Assembly (NCBI GenBank): GCA_964651535.1
Contig: CAZYYE010000001.1
Location: forward strand, 806,001 to 870,000
Direction of reading: 5' to 3'
DNA from: Terrimesophilobacter sp964651535
GTDB lineage: Bacteria > Actinomycetota > Actinomycetes > Actinomycetales > Microbacteriaceae
DNA: 64,000 nt
Part shown: piece by piece, positions 24,494 through 32,688 of the stretch
Numbering within the stretch: the stretch's first letter is position 1
How the letters are laid out: each line of letters begins with the position of its first letter
The notes under the pieces: generated by a model
The model's database searches: none
Seen by the model: only the letters and a program-made list of their open reading frames with translations
Told to the model about the DNA's origin: nothing
Program-made: the position numbers and the translations under genes

Positions 24494-25858
24494 CTAGTAG
24501 CGGATGAGCTTCTTGTTCACGAATTCGGCCGCGCCGTACTTGCCCATTTCGCGGCCGATGCCGCTGCGCTTCACGCCGCCGAACGGGAGCTCGGGGCTGT
24601 CCGCGAGCACGACGTTGATGTACACCATGCCGGCTTCGATCTGGTCGGCCACGCGCATGGCCTGCTCGTGGTCGGTCGTGAACACGTAGGAGCCGAGCCC
24701 GAACGGAGTCGCGTTGGCGACCTTCACGGCCTCTTCCTCGCTCGACACCTTGTAAATGGATGCCACTGGTCCGAAGAACTCTTCGTGGTACGCGTCGCTG
24801 TCCGGCGAGATCTCGGTGAGCACGGTCGTCGGGAAGAATGCGCCGTCACGCTTGCCCTCGGTCACGACGGTTGCGCCTTGCGCTTCCGCTTTCTTCACCT
24901 GCTTCTCGAGGCCCTCAGCGGCTCCGAGCGAAGAGAGCGGGCCGAGGTCCGCCCCATCCTTCGTGGGGTCGGAGGGCTTGGCCGCGAGCATTCTCGCGGT
25001 GAGCTTGTCGCGGAATTCCTCGTAGAGGTCATCCATGACGATGAAGCGCTTCGCGGCGTTGCAGGATTGCCCGCTGTTGTCGAGCCGGGCGCCGTATGCA
25101 GACTCGACCGCATAGTCCATGTCATCCGTGCTGAGCAGGATGAACGGGTCGGAGCCGCCCAGCTCGAGCACGACCTTCTTGAGGTGCCTGCCGGCAACCT
25201 CGGCGACAGCGGAGCCCGCTGCCTCCGACCCGGTGAGCGAGACGCCCTGAACGCGCGGATCGGCGATCACATCGGCGACTTGCTTCGAGCTCGCGTAGAT
25301 GTTCGTGTACACGCCATCCACCGCGCCCGCGTCGCGGAAGATCTGCTCGATGGCGGCGGAGGATTCGGGGCACTGCGAAGCGTGCTTGAGGATGATCGTG
25401 TTGCCGATGACGACGTTGGGTCCTGCGAACCGCGCGACCTGGTAGTACGGGAAGTTCCACGGCATGACGCCGATGAGCACGCCGAGCGGGCTCGTGCGCA
25501 TGACCGCCGTGGCGTTCTCCGCGATGAGGTCGATGGGCTCGTCCGCGAGGAACTCGTGAGCGTTGTCGGCGTAGTACCGGTAAATGTCGGCCGCGAAGTC
25601 GACCTCGCCGAGGCACTGGTCGATGGGCTTGCCCATTTCGCGGACGATGATGGCGGCGAGTTCCTCGCGGCGCTCCGAGTGCAGGTCGGCAACCTTGCGG
25701 ATGAGGTCGGCCCTCTCGTCGATCGACGCGGTGCGGGACCAGGTGCGATAGGCGTTCTCGGCGGAGGCGATGACCTTCTGGAGGTCGGCATCCGAGATCT
25801 GGTCGTACGTCTTGACGGTCTCGCCGGTGGCGGGATTGGTGACGGCGTAATGGCTCAC
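24494..25858 (-). CDS. NAD(P)-dependent succinate-semialdehyde dehydrogenase family protein
   Basis: A 454-residue aldehyde dehydrogenase. Catalytic motifs are VVLELGGSDPFI (general base Glu, about residue 228) and the nucleophile Cys in NSGQSCNAAKRFIV (about 262). The C-terminal PFGGVKRSGIGREMGKYG is also intact. This short form without an N-terminal extension is typical of succinate-semialdehyde dehydrogenases that feed GABA or 2-oxoglutarate-derived semialdehyde to succinate, a fitting partner for kgd in this window, but other aldehydes are possible. GTG 25858 has AGGAGA 7 nt upstream. Confidence 0.88.
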   Translation of the reverse strand: MSHYAVTNPATGETVKTYDQISDADLQKVIASAENAYRTWSRTASIDERADLIRKVADLHSERREELAAIIVREMGKPIDQCLGEVDFAADIYRYYADNAHEFLADEPIDLIAENATAVMRTSPLGVLIGVMPWNFPYYQVARFAGPNVVIGNTIILKHASQCPESSAAIEQIFRDAGAVDGVYTNIYASSKQVADVIADPRVQGVSLTGSEAAGSAVAEVAGRHLKKVVLELGGSDPFILLSTDDMDYAVESAYGARLDNSGQSCNAAKRFIVMDDLYEEFRDKLTARMLAAKPSDPTKDGADLGPLSSLGAAEGLEKQVKKAEAQGATVVTEGKRDGAFFPTTVLTEISPDSDAYHEEFFGPVASIYKVSSEEEAVKVANATPFGLGSYVFTTDHEQAMRVADQIEAGMVYINVVLADSPELPFGGVKRSGIGREMGKYGAAEFVNKKLIRY

Positions 25859-26050
25859 GAGCCATCTCCTTTCGGGTGTTCCGGCAGCGCTGCGGGAACA
25901 CGTTGGTGAATCGCGTTACATATACCTAATCATGTCCGGGGCGGGGTTGTTGACCCGAATCCCGGGCCGATGTGCTCTAGTCGCCATCGGTAGCGGCATT
26001 CGAGTTCCTGACGTAGAATGGAAGGCTGCCCGGGCACGTGTGCCGGGCGG

Positions 26051-26075
26051 ATTGACAACTACGATTGACAACTAC
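26051..26075 (+). repeat. 12-bp direct repeat with two TTGACA elements upstream of tmRNA
   Basis: ATTGACAACTAC occurs at 26051-26062 and 26064-26075, 13 nt apart. Each copy contains a consensus -35 TTGACA. No good -10 is found at 17 nt from either, so their role is unclear. A TAGAAT at 26014-26019 upstream could be the tmRNA promoter -10. Confidence 0.5.
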
Positions 26076-26108
26076 ACAGCGCGCGACAGTGGCCAGCTCT
26101 TACAGCTC

Positions 26109-26484
26109 GGGGATGATCGGTTTCGACATTGCCTGCGAGACTGTGAGAAGCGGGTCGAGGATGCAGGGTTATCTCGTTAACGATCCCCGCAAAAAACAAG
26201 TGCCAATGCAAAGCGCACTGACTTCGCCCTCGCTGCCTAAGCGAGCGCACTAAAGAAGTCCGTCAGGCCGGGAATGCTCTCTACCCGGATTTCTGGCGTC
26301 ATCCAGAGAGATTGCTGCGGCGTTACGTCTTAGGGCGCCGTGGGACTTGCACTAGGACTGGGCTCGTCGGTTTAGGTGCCAGTGGCAAATTCCGGAGCCG
26401 AGTAGAACGCTAGTACTGGCTACACCCGTAGAAGACACAGGACCACAGCAGTGGACGGGGGTTCAATTCCCCCCATCTCCACCA
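26109..26484 (+). ncRNA. ssrA: Transfer-messenger RNA
   Basis: A 376-nt tmRNA. The 5' end GGGGATG pairs with CATCTCC before an encoded ACCA 3' end. The T-arm reads GGGGTTCAATTCCCC, and the 5' side continues with the usual GATCGGTTTCGACA. The tag frame runs from the resume codon GCC at 26202 to TAA at 26238-26240 and encodes ANAKRTDFALAA, with the protease-directing ALAA end. It rescues stalled ribosomes together with SmpB and marks the products for degradation. Confidence 0.97.
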
Positions 26485-26549
26485 ACGGACGGTCACTGTC
26501 GCGCGTTGAAAGTCTCTCCTGTGTCCTACGCTCGTGCGAAAATTTCGCC

Positions 26550-26924
26550 ATGAGCAACGCACACACTTTCATCGAGCGGTATCTGGCGGCCTGGACATCC
26601 AACAGCCCCGAGGATATCGCCGCGGCGTTCACCGACGACGTCGTCTACAAGGGCTTTCCCACGGATCCGGATCCCGCGATCGGGCTCGAGCAACTGGTTG
26701 CGAAATGGACGTCCTGGGCCGACGAGCCCGGCTCCTGGTCGTTCGACTACAGCGTGTTCCTCGAAGACGATCGGGGCGCGGTCGTTCAGGCCGTCACCAC
26801 CTACCCGGCCGGAGAGAAGACGGGCGTGTACGACAACGTCTGGCTGCTGCGGTTCGGGCCGGATGGCCGCGTGTCCGAATTCACGGACTATTGGGTGCAG
26901 CGGCCGGCACCCAGGAACAGCTAG
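26550..26924 (+). CDS. Nuclear transport factor 2/SnoaL-like family protein
   Basis: A 124-residue protein of the NTF2-like cone fold. It begins HTFIERYLAAWTSNSPEDIAAAFTDDVVYKG and ends with DGRVSEFTDYWVQRP, the usual pattern. The fold is used by isomerases, cyclases and binding proteins, so no reaction can be named. ATG 26550 is the first plausible start; the open frame upstream enters the tmRNA gene. It stands alone between tmRNA and a convergent heme-protein gene. Confidence 0.82.
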   Translation: MSNAHTFIERYLAAWTSNSPEDIAAAFTDDVVYKGFPTDPDPAIGLEQLVAKWTSWADEPGSWSFDYSVFLEDDRGAVVQAVTTYPAGEKTGVYDNVWLLRFGPDGRVSEFTDYWVQRPAPRNS

Positions 26925-26939
26925 CAGCCGCGCGTCGAC

Positions 26940-27167
26940 TTACTTCCAGTAGTCGTTCGCCGCGGCCACCGTCTGGAAGTTGATCGCAATCACTTGCGAG
27001 CTTGCGATGAGCGCATCCGCGTCGTCCGCGTATCCGGGGCGCAGCTTGTCTCGGACTTCGGCGGAAGGCTGGGTGACCTTCACGCCCATCCGTGACATCT
27101 TTGTCGCGAGATTGAAGCCATCCTCAGGGGTCGCGGTTTTCAGTGTTGGCAGCCAGGAATCGGCCAT
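26940..27167 (-). CDS. Hexameric tyrosine-coordinated heme protein (HTHP)
   Basis: A 75-residue protein that closely matches, from memory, the small HTHP family described from Silicibacter pomeroyi: WLPTL..TATPEDGF, TQPSAEVRDKLRPGY and a C-terminal FQTVAAANDYWK. In that family six subunits form a ring, each binding a heme through an axial tyrosine, with weak peroxidase/catalase activity. Tyr46 here corresponds to that ligand (Tyr45 when Met is removed). GAGGAG lies 5 nt before the ATG. Neighbours give no functional clue. Confidence 0.82.
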   Translation of the reverse strand: MADSWLPTLKTATPEDGFNLATKMSRMGVKVTQPSAEVRDKLRPGYADDADALIASSQVIAINFQTVAAANDYWK

Positions 27168-27231
27168 GGGGTCTCCTCACGTGGGAATTCGTCACCTTCC
27201 ACGGTACCTGTTGGCCGGCTTCGAGGCTGCT

Positions 27232-27936
27232 CTAGGTCTCGATCGCGCTACCGGTATCCTGCAGGTGGCGCCGCAGAGTCATGGTCGGGTCGACGTCCTG
27301 CTTGCGCCGATACTCGGCGAAGTTCAATTGCGTTCGCAGGTGGGTGCCGCCCCGCATTCGGTCGGCTTGAGCGGTTTCGGTCGCGAGGATGCCGGCAGCG
27401 AGCTCGAAGACTTCCTCCCGTCGCTCTGGCCCCACAACGAGCACGCCGTCATCGTCGGCGACGATGTGATCCGCCTCCGTGACGGCCGCGCCGTCGAGAA
27501 ATGCTGTCGGCATCCGTCTGCCAGCGGGCGGAATCCGCCGCGGGCCATACGGGAACGCGCCAAGGCTGAACACGGGGAGTCCGATTTCGCGAAGCTGCGC
27601 TGTGTCGCGGTGGAGGCCCCAGATCACGAGTGCCGAAAGCCCGGCGAGTTTCGCTTCGAGTGCGATGAGATCGCCGATGCAGGCCTCGTCGAGCCTGCCG
27701 CCATTGTCCACGACGAGCACGGAGCCGGCGGGGGAGTCATCGATGGTTTCGAGGATGACGTCCACGCTGCCTAGGTGGGTGACCGGCATGGCGGGACCGG
27801 ACACGACCGGTCCGGGCAGGAGCGGTCGCAGCGAGGCCGGTCCGGGGGCGACGTGGACGCCGAGTCGCACAGCGGCATCCGCGATTGCCGCGGTCGGCAG
27901 GGGCGGGGTGGGACGTGTCGGGGTTGGTTTGGGCAC
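27232..27936 (-). CDS. RraA family protein (possible aldolase/decarboxylase or regulator)
   Basis: A 234-residue RraA-like protein. The core has GSVLVVDNGGRLDEACIGDLIALEAKLAGLSALVIWGLHRD (about 90-130), where the D-x20-R-D pair typical of HMG/CHA aldolases and related RraA-fold enzymes is present, and a C-terminal DDDGVLVV. RraA proteins inhibit RNase E in some bacteria, while many relatives are aldolases or decarboxylases. The metal/pyruvate-site residues here favour an enzyme. GTG 27936 has GAGGAGG 6 nt upstream. A hairpin CGCAGGT-N8-ACCTGCG (27978-27999) lies just upstream. Confidence 0.82.
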   Translation of the reverse strand: MPKPTPTRPTPPLPTAAIADAAVRLGVHVAPGPASLRPLLPGPVVSGPAMPVTHLGSVDVILETIDDSPAGSVLVVDNGGRLDEACIGDLIALEAKLAGLSALVIWGLHRDTAQLREIGLPVFSLGAFPYGPRRIPPAGRRMPTAFLDGAAVTEADHIVADDDGVLVVGPERREEVFELAAGILATETAQADRMRGGTHLRTQLNFAEYRRKQDVDPTMTLRRHLQDTGSAIET

Positions 27937-28046
27937 GATCTGCCTCCTCGGGGTGCTGCGCGGGGGAACTCGCCCGGCGCAGGTCTATTTTCACCTGCGG
28001 GCGACAAAAACACCCGCGCACCAGGGTGTGGCAGTGGGCGGCGACG

Positions 28047-29078
28047 TTACGGCAACTCGATGACGGTCATCCCGGGTTTCGGATGCGAATCCATGGTGGC
28101 CAGAGCCGTGGGTGCCTCCTCCAGCGAGATCGTGCGGCCGACGAGCATGCGAGGGTCGATCGCACCGTCCGCGATCTGCGCGAGCATCGCCGAATACCCG
28201 TGAGCGGCCATGCCGTGGCTGCCGAGTATCTCCAACTCGCTCGCAATGACGAGGTCCATCGGAATGGGCGCGAGCGCGTCGTCGCCTACCATGAGTCCGA
28301 CCTGCACGTGGCGGCCGCGCTTGCCTAGGCACCTGATCGAGTTGCCGCTCGTTTCGCGCGAGCCGTACGCGTCGAGCGAGAGTTGGGCGCCGCCGCCCGT
28401 GAGTTCACGAATCGCTGTCACCACGTCAGTCTCACCGTGTACCGTGATCGCTCCGAGCTCCCCCGCGAGGGAAAGAGCTTCTCGCGACACGTCGATCGCG
28501 ATCACGCGAGCACCGGCGGCTCGCGCGATCATGACGGCGGATACTCCGACCCCGCCGCATCCGTGCACGGCGACCCATTCCCCTTCCCGAACACGTCCTT
28601 GCGTCACGACTGCGCGGTAGGCAGTCGCGAATCGGCAGCCCAGAGCGGCCGCGGCAGCGAACTCCAGGTCGCGAGGAAGCGCGACAAGATTCGTATCGGC
28701 GGCGGCAATGCTCACGAACTCGGCGAAGGAACCCCACTGCGTGAACCCCGGCTGCGATTGGTTGTCGCACACTTGCTGGTTGCCAAGCCGGCATTGTTCG
28801 CACATCCCGCACGCGCACACGAAGGGTACCGTCACGCGGTCGCCCGGCTTCCACACGGTGACCTCGGGTCCCACCGAATCGACGACGCCCGCAAACTCGT
28901 GCCCCGGCACGTGGGGAAGGCGGATGTCCCGGTCGTGACCCATCCAGCCGTGCCAGTCGCTGCGGCACAAACCCGTCGCGCGAACCCGGATGACGGCACC
29001 GGCGGGCGGGCACTCCGGCACCGGAACGTCGGCAAGTTCCGGAAGGGCACCGAACTCGTGGAACCGTACTGCCTTCAT
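28047..29078 (-). CDS. Zinc-dependent alcohol dehydrogenase family protein
   Basis: A 343-residue medium-chain dehydrogenase. The catalytic zinc ligands are in GLCRSDWHGW (Cys about 38) and GHEFAG (His about 60). The four structural-zinc cysteines are in CACGMCEQCRLGNQQVC (about 89-105). The NAD-binding GCGGVGVSAVMIA loop follows. Substrate is unknown; the family oxidises alcohols or polyols. ATG 29078 has GAGGA 6 nt upstream, and the ten codons further upstream look like shadow sequence. Confidence 0.9.
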   Translation of the reverse strand: MKAVRFHEFGALPELADVPVPECPPAGAVIRVRATGLCRSDWHGWMGHDRDIRLPHVPGHEFAGVVDSVGPEVTVWKPGDRVTVPFVCACGMCEQCRLGNQQVCDNQSQPGFTQWGSFAEFVSIAAADTNLVALPRDLEFAAAAALGCRFATAYRAVVTQGRVREGEWVAVHGCGGVGVSAVMIARAAGARVIAIDVSREALSLAGELGAITVHGETDVVTAIRELTGGGAQLSLDAYGSRETSGNSIRCLGKRGRHVQVGLMVGDDALAPIPMDLVIASELEILGSHGMAAHGYSAMLAQIADGAIDPRMLVGRTISLEEAPTALATMDSHPKPGMTVIELP

Positions 29079-29104
29079 GGTCGTCCTCAACGGCGTTCGC
29101 GCCC

Positions 29105-29344
29105 TCACTCTGCGGTTGGACGGCGCGGCGCGCGGCGTTCAGGCGGAGGCGGGACCACTTTTGCGGCCGTGACGTCGCCGAGAGCGATCGTGACGAGCCC
29201 CCGTCGCGTCTCGACGACGCACTCCGCAGCAGAAACCCCGCGGAGGTATCCGAGGGCGTCCGTGAATCCGCCGTCGATACGGCGCCGGACGGTCATCCGG
29301 GTGCCGAGCGGCGTCGAAGCAATCAACGCGGCCGGCCCAGTCAT
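29105..29344 (-). CDS. Small SH3-like protein resembling the N-terminal domain of Rv0428c-type acetyltransferases
   Basis: A 79-residue protein. The pattern LGTRMTVRRRIDGGFTDALGYL...VETRRGLVTIALGDVTAAKVVPPPP looks like the SH3-like N-terminal domain that in mycobacteria precedes a GNAT acetyltransferase domain. Here only the SH3-like part is encoded. On the minus strand TAGGCT ends 6 nt before the ATG, so it is probably leaderless. Its function is unknown. Confidence 0.7.
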   Translation of the reverse strand: MTGPAALIASTPLGTRMTVRRRIDGGFTDALGYLRGVSAAECVVETRRGLVTIALGDVTAAKVVPPPPERRAPRRPTAE

Positions 29345-29353
29345 GCTGCCAGC

Positions 29354-30997
29354 CTATTCTCGAACGGGGTTCCCCGGCGGCGAGACGGGGAGGGTGATTT
29401 CCCCCGTGAGGACGAGGTTGCCTTGCCCCATCGACTGTTCGACGACGCTTTCGCGGTCGATCGTGGTGGAAAGCGGCACTTCGTCAATGAACAGCAGGAG
29501 CACGACGGCGAAGATCGCGAGAGGCACCATCCACAGGAACAACGGAGTCAGGGCATCGCTGTACGCCTGGTCGATGATCGTCCGCAACGCGTCCGGCAAG
29601 TGTTTCACGGCCTCGGGAGTAAGCGACTGCGCGCCTCCGATCGCCTGCGATCCACCGGACGGCAATCGCTCGGCGAGGAGGTCGAACAGCCGCGTCGCGA
29701 ACAGGCTCCCGACGAGGGCACTTCCGAGGGTCGCGCCGATCTGGCGGAAGTAGTTGTTGGATGCCGTCGCCGTGCCCACCATGCTGATGTGGAACGAATT
29801 CTGCACGATGAGCACGAGGATTTGCATGCTCGCGCCGAGCCCGAGTCCCATTATGGCGAGGTACCCGCCGAAGACGGGCAGCGACGTTTCGGGGGTCATC
29901 GTTCCAAAGAGAGCGAGTGCAACGACGACGAGCGATGAGCCGGCGATGGGCATCCATTTGTATCGTCCGAAGCGCGACACGAGGAACCCTGTCCCCACCG
30001 AGGAGAGGAGCATCGCGCCCATCATGGGAATCATCCACAGGCCGGCAGATGTCGCGTCCTGACCGAACGTCATTTGCAGGTAGGTCGGCAGGTATCCGAG
30101 AACGCCGAACATCGCGATGCCGGTGAACAGCCCAGCGACCGTGGTCAGGACGAAATTGCGATCGCGAAACAGGTTCATCGGGATGATCGGTTCTGCCGCC
30201 CGCAACTCGACGAGCACGAAGAGCACGGCGGCGATGACCGTTCCGACTCCGAGGAGGATGATCTCGGGAGAGGTCCACTCGTATGCGCTGCCGCCCCAGC
30301 TCGCCACGAGAACGAGGCACGTCGTCGCGATCGTCAGCAGCGCGATCCCGAGGACGTCGATGCGCGGCCTGGCGTTGTCGTGCCTGGGCAGATGCAGGAA
30401 CGCAATCCCGCCGGCAAGGGCAAGGATGCCGAGGGGAACGTTCATCCAGAATGTCCAGCGCCAGCCGATTTCGTCGGTGAACCATCCGCCGAGCAGCGGG
30501 CCGACCACGGAGGAGACGGCAAACACCGCGCCCATGATTCCCATGTATTTTCCGCGCTCTCGCGCAGGGACGACGTCGGCGATGATCGCCTGGGACAGGA
30601 TGATGAGGCCGCCGCCGCCGATGCCCTGCACTACCCGGGCGACGATGAGCATGTTCATGTCCCCCGCAAGGCCTCCCAGCACGGACCCCGCCATGAATAT
30701 CGAAATCGCGAACAGAAGAATGCCTTTGCGGCCGATGAGGTCGCCTACTTTTCCGTAAATCGGCATCATGATCGTGGACGCGAGAATATAGGCGGTCATG
30801 ACCCACAACATGAGGTCGACGCCGCCGAGCTCGCCGACCATGGTCGGCATTGCGGCGCTCAGGACCGTCTGGCTGAGCGCGGCAAGAAGCATCGCGAGGA
30901 TGAGGCCGACGAACAGCAGAGTCAGGCCGCGCCTGGACTCGTGGGATCGCGCTCGCGAGGGTTTGGGCGCGATGGCGGAGGGAGAACCTGAAGGCAT
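29354..30997 (-). CDS. MFS multidrug efflux transporter (DHA2/EmrB type, 14 helices)
   Basis: A 547-residue transporter with 14 predicted helices. It has the TM2-3 loop MPIYGKVGDLIGRKGILL, the motif C-like GGLIILSQAIIADVVPARERGKYMGIMGAVFAVSSVVGPLLGGWFTD and EIGWRWTFWMNVP, all diagnostic of DHA2 drug:H+ antiporters. The likely ATG is 30997 with GAGG close by (2-3 nt, unusually short); a GTG at 31030 is an in-frame alternative. A perfect 25-bp inverted repeat lies 5 nt upstream of the ATG, suggesting control by a repressor whose gene is not adjacent. Confidence 0.92.
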   Translation of the reverse strand: MPSGSPSAIAPKPSRARSHESRRGLTLLFVGLILAMLLAALSQTVLSAAMPTMVGELGGVDLMLWVMTAYILASTIMMPIYGKVGDLIGRKGILLFAISIFMAGSVLGGLAGDMNMLIVARVVQGIGGGGLIILSQAIIADVVPARERGKYMGIMGAVFAVSSVVGPLLGGWFTDEIGWRWTFWMNVPLGILALAGGIAFLHLPRHDNARPRIDVLGIALLTIATTCLVLVASWGGSAYEWTSPEIILLGVGTVIAAVLFVLVELRAAEPIIPMNLFRDRNFVLTTVAGLFTGIAMFGVLGYLPTYLQMTFGQDATSAGLWMIPMMGAMLLSSVGTGFLVSRFGRYKWMPIAGSSLVVVALALFGTMTPETSLPVFGGYLAIMGLGLGASMQILVLIVQNSFHISMVGTATASNNYFRQIGATLGSALVGSLFATRLFDLLAERLPSGGSQAIGGAQSLTPEAVKHLPDALRTIIDQAYSDALTPLFLWMVPLAIFAVVLLLFIDEVPLSTTIDRESVVEQSMGQGNLVLTGEITLPVSPPGNPVRE

Positions 30998-31002
30998 TTC
31001 CT

Positions 31003-31027
31003 CATTTTTGCATGGAATGCAAAAATG
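31003..31027. promoter_or_regulatory. Perfect inverted repeat (operator) at the MFS start codon
   Basis: CATTTTTGCAT (31003-31013), 3-nt centre, ATGCAAAAATG (31017-31027). It is A+T-rich against the G+C-rich background and lies immediately upstream of the exporter ATG. This fits a TetR- or MarR-type repressor site for a drug-responsive pump. Confidence 0.75.
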
Positions 31028-31060
31028 CACAAAGTGGAGCGGACGCGGAGCCCGCTTCGG

Positions 31061-31552
31061 CTACTTCGCGCCGTCCTTGAGCGAACCGACGGTCGTGCCT
31101 TCCATGTCGAACGCGTAGCAAAGGATCTCGCGGTCGCCTTCGTCCCAGCTCTCCTGCGAGGGGTAGAAGTAGCTGAAGTTCAGCGAACCGTCGTAGTTGG
31201 CGGGTGCGCTCGTGAAGTCCAGGAATCGGGCGAGGCACGCGTCATCGGCCTTGTCCTCTATCGCCGACACGCCGGGAAACTCGGCATCCGTCAGGAGGAT
31301 GCTCGCGATCGCCTCGTCATCGTGGGCACTGCCGCACGCGATGATCTCGATCTCGCTCACGGTGCCGTCCGTGGCCGCGACCGGCTCGGTGAAGCAATCG
31401 CCGACCTTGATGGAAAACACGCTCGAGTCATCCGCCGGGGCGCGCCCGGCAAGCTGATCGAGTGCTCCGCCAACCAGACTGCAGCCGCCGAGCACGGCGC
31501 CCAGCGCGACAGCGAGAGCGATGCCCGCAATTCTTTTGACCCTGCCTCGCAT
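31061..31552 (-). CDS. Septum formation family lipoprotein
   Basis: A 163-residue lipoprotein with the basic start MRGRVKR, a hydrophobic segment and lipobox LGGC (Cys about residue 24). The exported part has VGDCFTEPV, IACGSAHDDEAIASI, FYPSQESWDEGDREILCYAFD, the pattern of the Septum_form (PF13845) domain in actinobacteria, with conserved cysteines and the aromatic P-x-x-x-W motif. A role at the septum or cell surface is known only by family name. ATG 31552 is chosen because it gives the signal peptide; the frame is open upstream. Confidence 0.85.
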   Translation of the reverse strand: MRGRVKRIAGIALAVALGAVLGGCSLVGGALDQLAGRAPADDSSVFSIKVGDCFTEPVAATDGTVSEIEIIACGSAHDDEAIASILLTDAEFPGVSAIEDKADDACLARFLDFTSAPANYDGSLNFSYFYPSQESWDEGDREILCYAFDMEGTTVGSLKDGAK

Positions 31553-31676
31553 GGTGCCCCCGTCAGCGAATCCCGGAACCGGTTGTCGGGACTGCGTGAA
31601 TCCTATCGGTTCGGTTGAAGCGATTGGGGAAGATTCATGGGGAATATATCTACGATCATGATAAGACAAATGCATC

Positions 31677-31874
31677 ATGTTTCTCGAATACTCGAAAGGG
31701 GGCGCCACCGATGCGGGCAACCTTGAGGGCTTGTGCAAGGGCCATCACGACATCAAACACTTCCCCGGGTGGAGTGTGCGCCACATCGAACCGGGCGTGC
31801 TGGAGTGGGTGACGCCCCACGGGATAGTTGCCACGGATCGGCCCGACACCACGGTGCGGTTTACCGGGGCCTGA
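31677..31874 (+). pseudogene. Remnant of a DUF222/13E12-type HNH endonuclease protein
   Basis: A 65-codon frame encoding LEYSKGGATDAGNLEGLCKGHHDIKH followed by GWSVRHIEPGVLEWVTPHG. This is the C-terminal HNH zinc-finger part and tail of the abundant actinobacterial DUF222-HNH proteins. The N-terminal DUF222 domain of several hundred residues is missing, and a TAA at 31662-31664 precedes it in frame. The adjoining upstream 60 bp are unusually A+T-rich. The 3' end overlaps hisN by 14 bp on the opposite strand. It is probably a decayed mobile-like gene. Confidence 0.75.
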
Positions 31875-32688
31875 CTTGCGTCGAGGTGCCCAGGATTTCG
31901 CGCACCGCTTCGTGCAGTACGCCGTTGGTGGCAAGCGCTGAACCGTGCCACGGGCCGGCTTCGCCATCCATCGCCGTGAGCATGCCGCCCGCCTCAGACA
32001 CGATGGGGAACAACGCCGCCATGTCGTACGGTTGCAAGTCGAACTCGCCAGCGACATCCACGACGCCTTCAGCCACCATCATGTACGGCCACGCGTCGCT
32101 GTAGTCGCGCATGCGCCATGCGCGTCGCGCCAACTCAAGGTAGTTGTCGAGCTTCCCTGCCTGTTCGAAACGGTCCATCCCGCTGACCGACACGGAGGCA
32201 TCCGCGAGTTCCGCAACATTCGACACTCGGATGCGTCGCGTCGAACCGTCGATATCGCGAGTGTGCGCACCACGGCCGACCGCGCCCCACCATCTCCGGC
32301 CGAGTCCCGGCGCGCTCACGACGCCCAGTACGGGCACTTCGTCGATGGCGAGCGCGATGAGAGTAGTCCACACGGGCACCCCGCGCAGGAAATTCGCCGT
32401 ACCGTCGATGGGGTCGATGATCCACTGGCGATTCGAGTCGCCGATCGTCCCGAACTCCTCACCGTAAATCGAGTCGCCGGGGCGGTTGGCGGCAATCGAC
32501 TCGCGGATGGCGTTTTCCACCGCCTTGTCGGCGTCGGTCACGTGTGTCATGTCGGGTTTCATCGACACGACGAGGTCGGTCGCCCGGAACCGGTCGTGCG
32601 AGATTGCATCGGCGACATCGGCAAGCTCGAGGGCGAACGCCAGGTCGTCAGCGAGGGGATGCTCGACTGAATTCTCATGATTGCTCAT
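31861..32688 (-). CDS. hisN: Inositol monophosphatase family protein, probable histidinol-phosphatase
   Basis: A 275-residue Mg-dependent phosphatase. Metal-site motifs are GEEFG (about 76-80), IDPIDGTANFLRGVPVW (about 91-107) and SDAWPYMMVAEG near residue 200. The actinobacterial branch with this layout is HisN, which removes phosphate from histidinol phosphate. Inositol monophosphatase is the alternative. ATG 32688 overlaps the rsgA stop (ATGA), so hisN closes an aroA-rsgA-hisN operon, the usual actinobacterial neighbourhood of hisN. Confidence 0.88.
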   Translation of the reverse strand: MSNHENSVEHPLADDLAFALELADVADAISHDRFRATDLVVSMKPDMTHVTDADKAVENAIRESIAANRPGDSIYGEEFGTIGDSNRQWIIDPIDGTANFLRGVPVWTTLIALAIDEVPVLGVVSAPGLGRRWWGAVGRGAHTRDIDGSTRRIRVSNVAELADASVSVSGMDRFEQAGKLDNYLELARRAWRMRDYSDAWPYMMVAEGVVDVAGEFDLQPYDMAALFPIVSEAGGMLTAMDGEAGPWHGSALATNGVLHEAVREILGTSTQVRPR

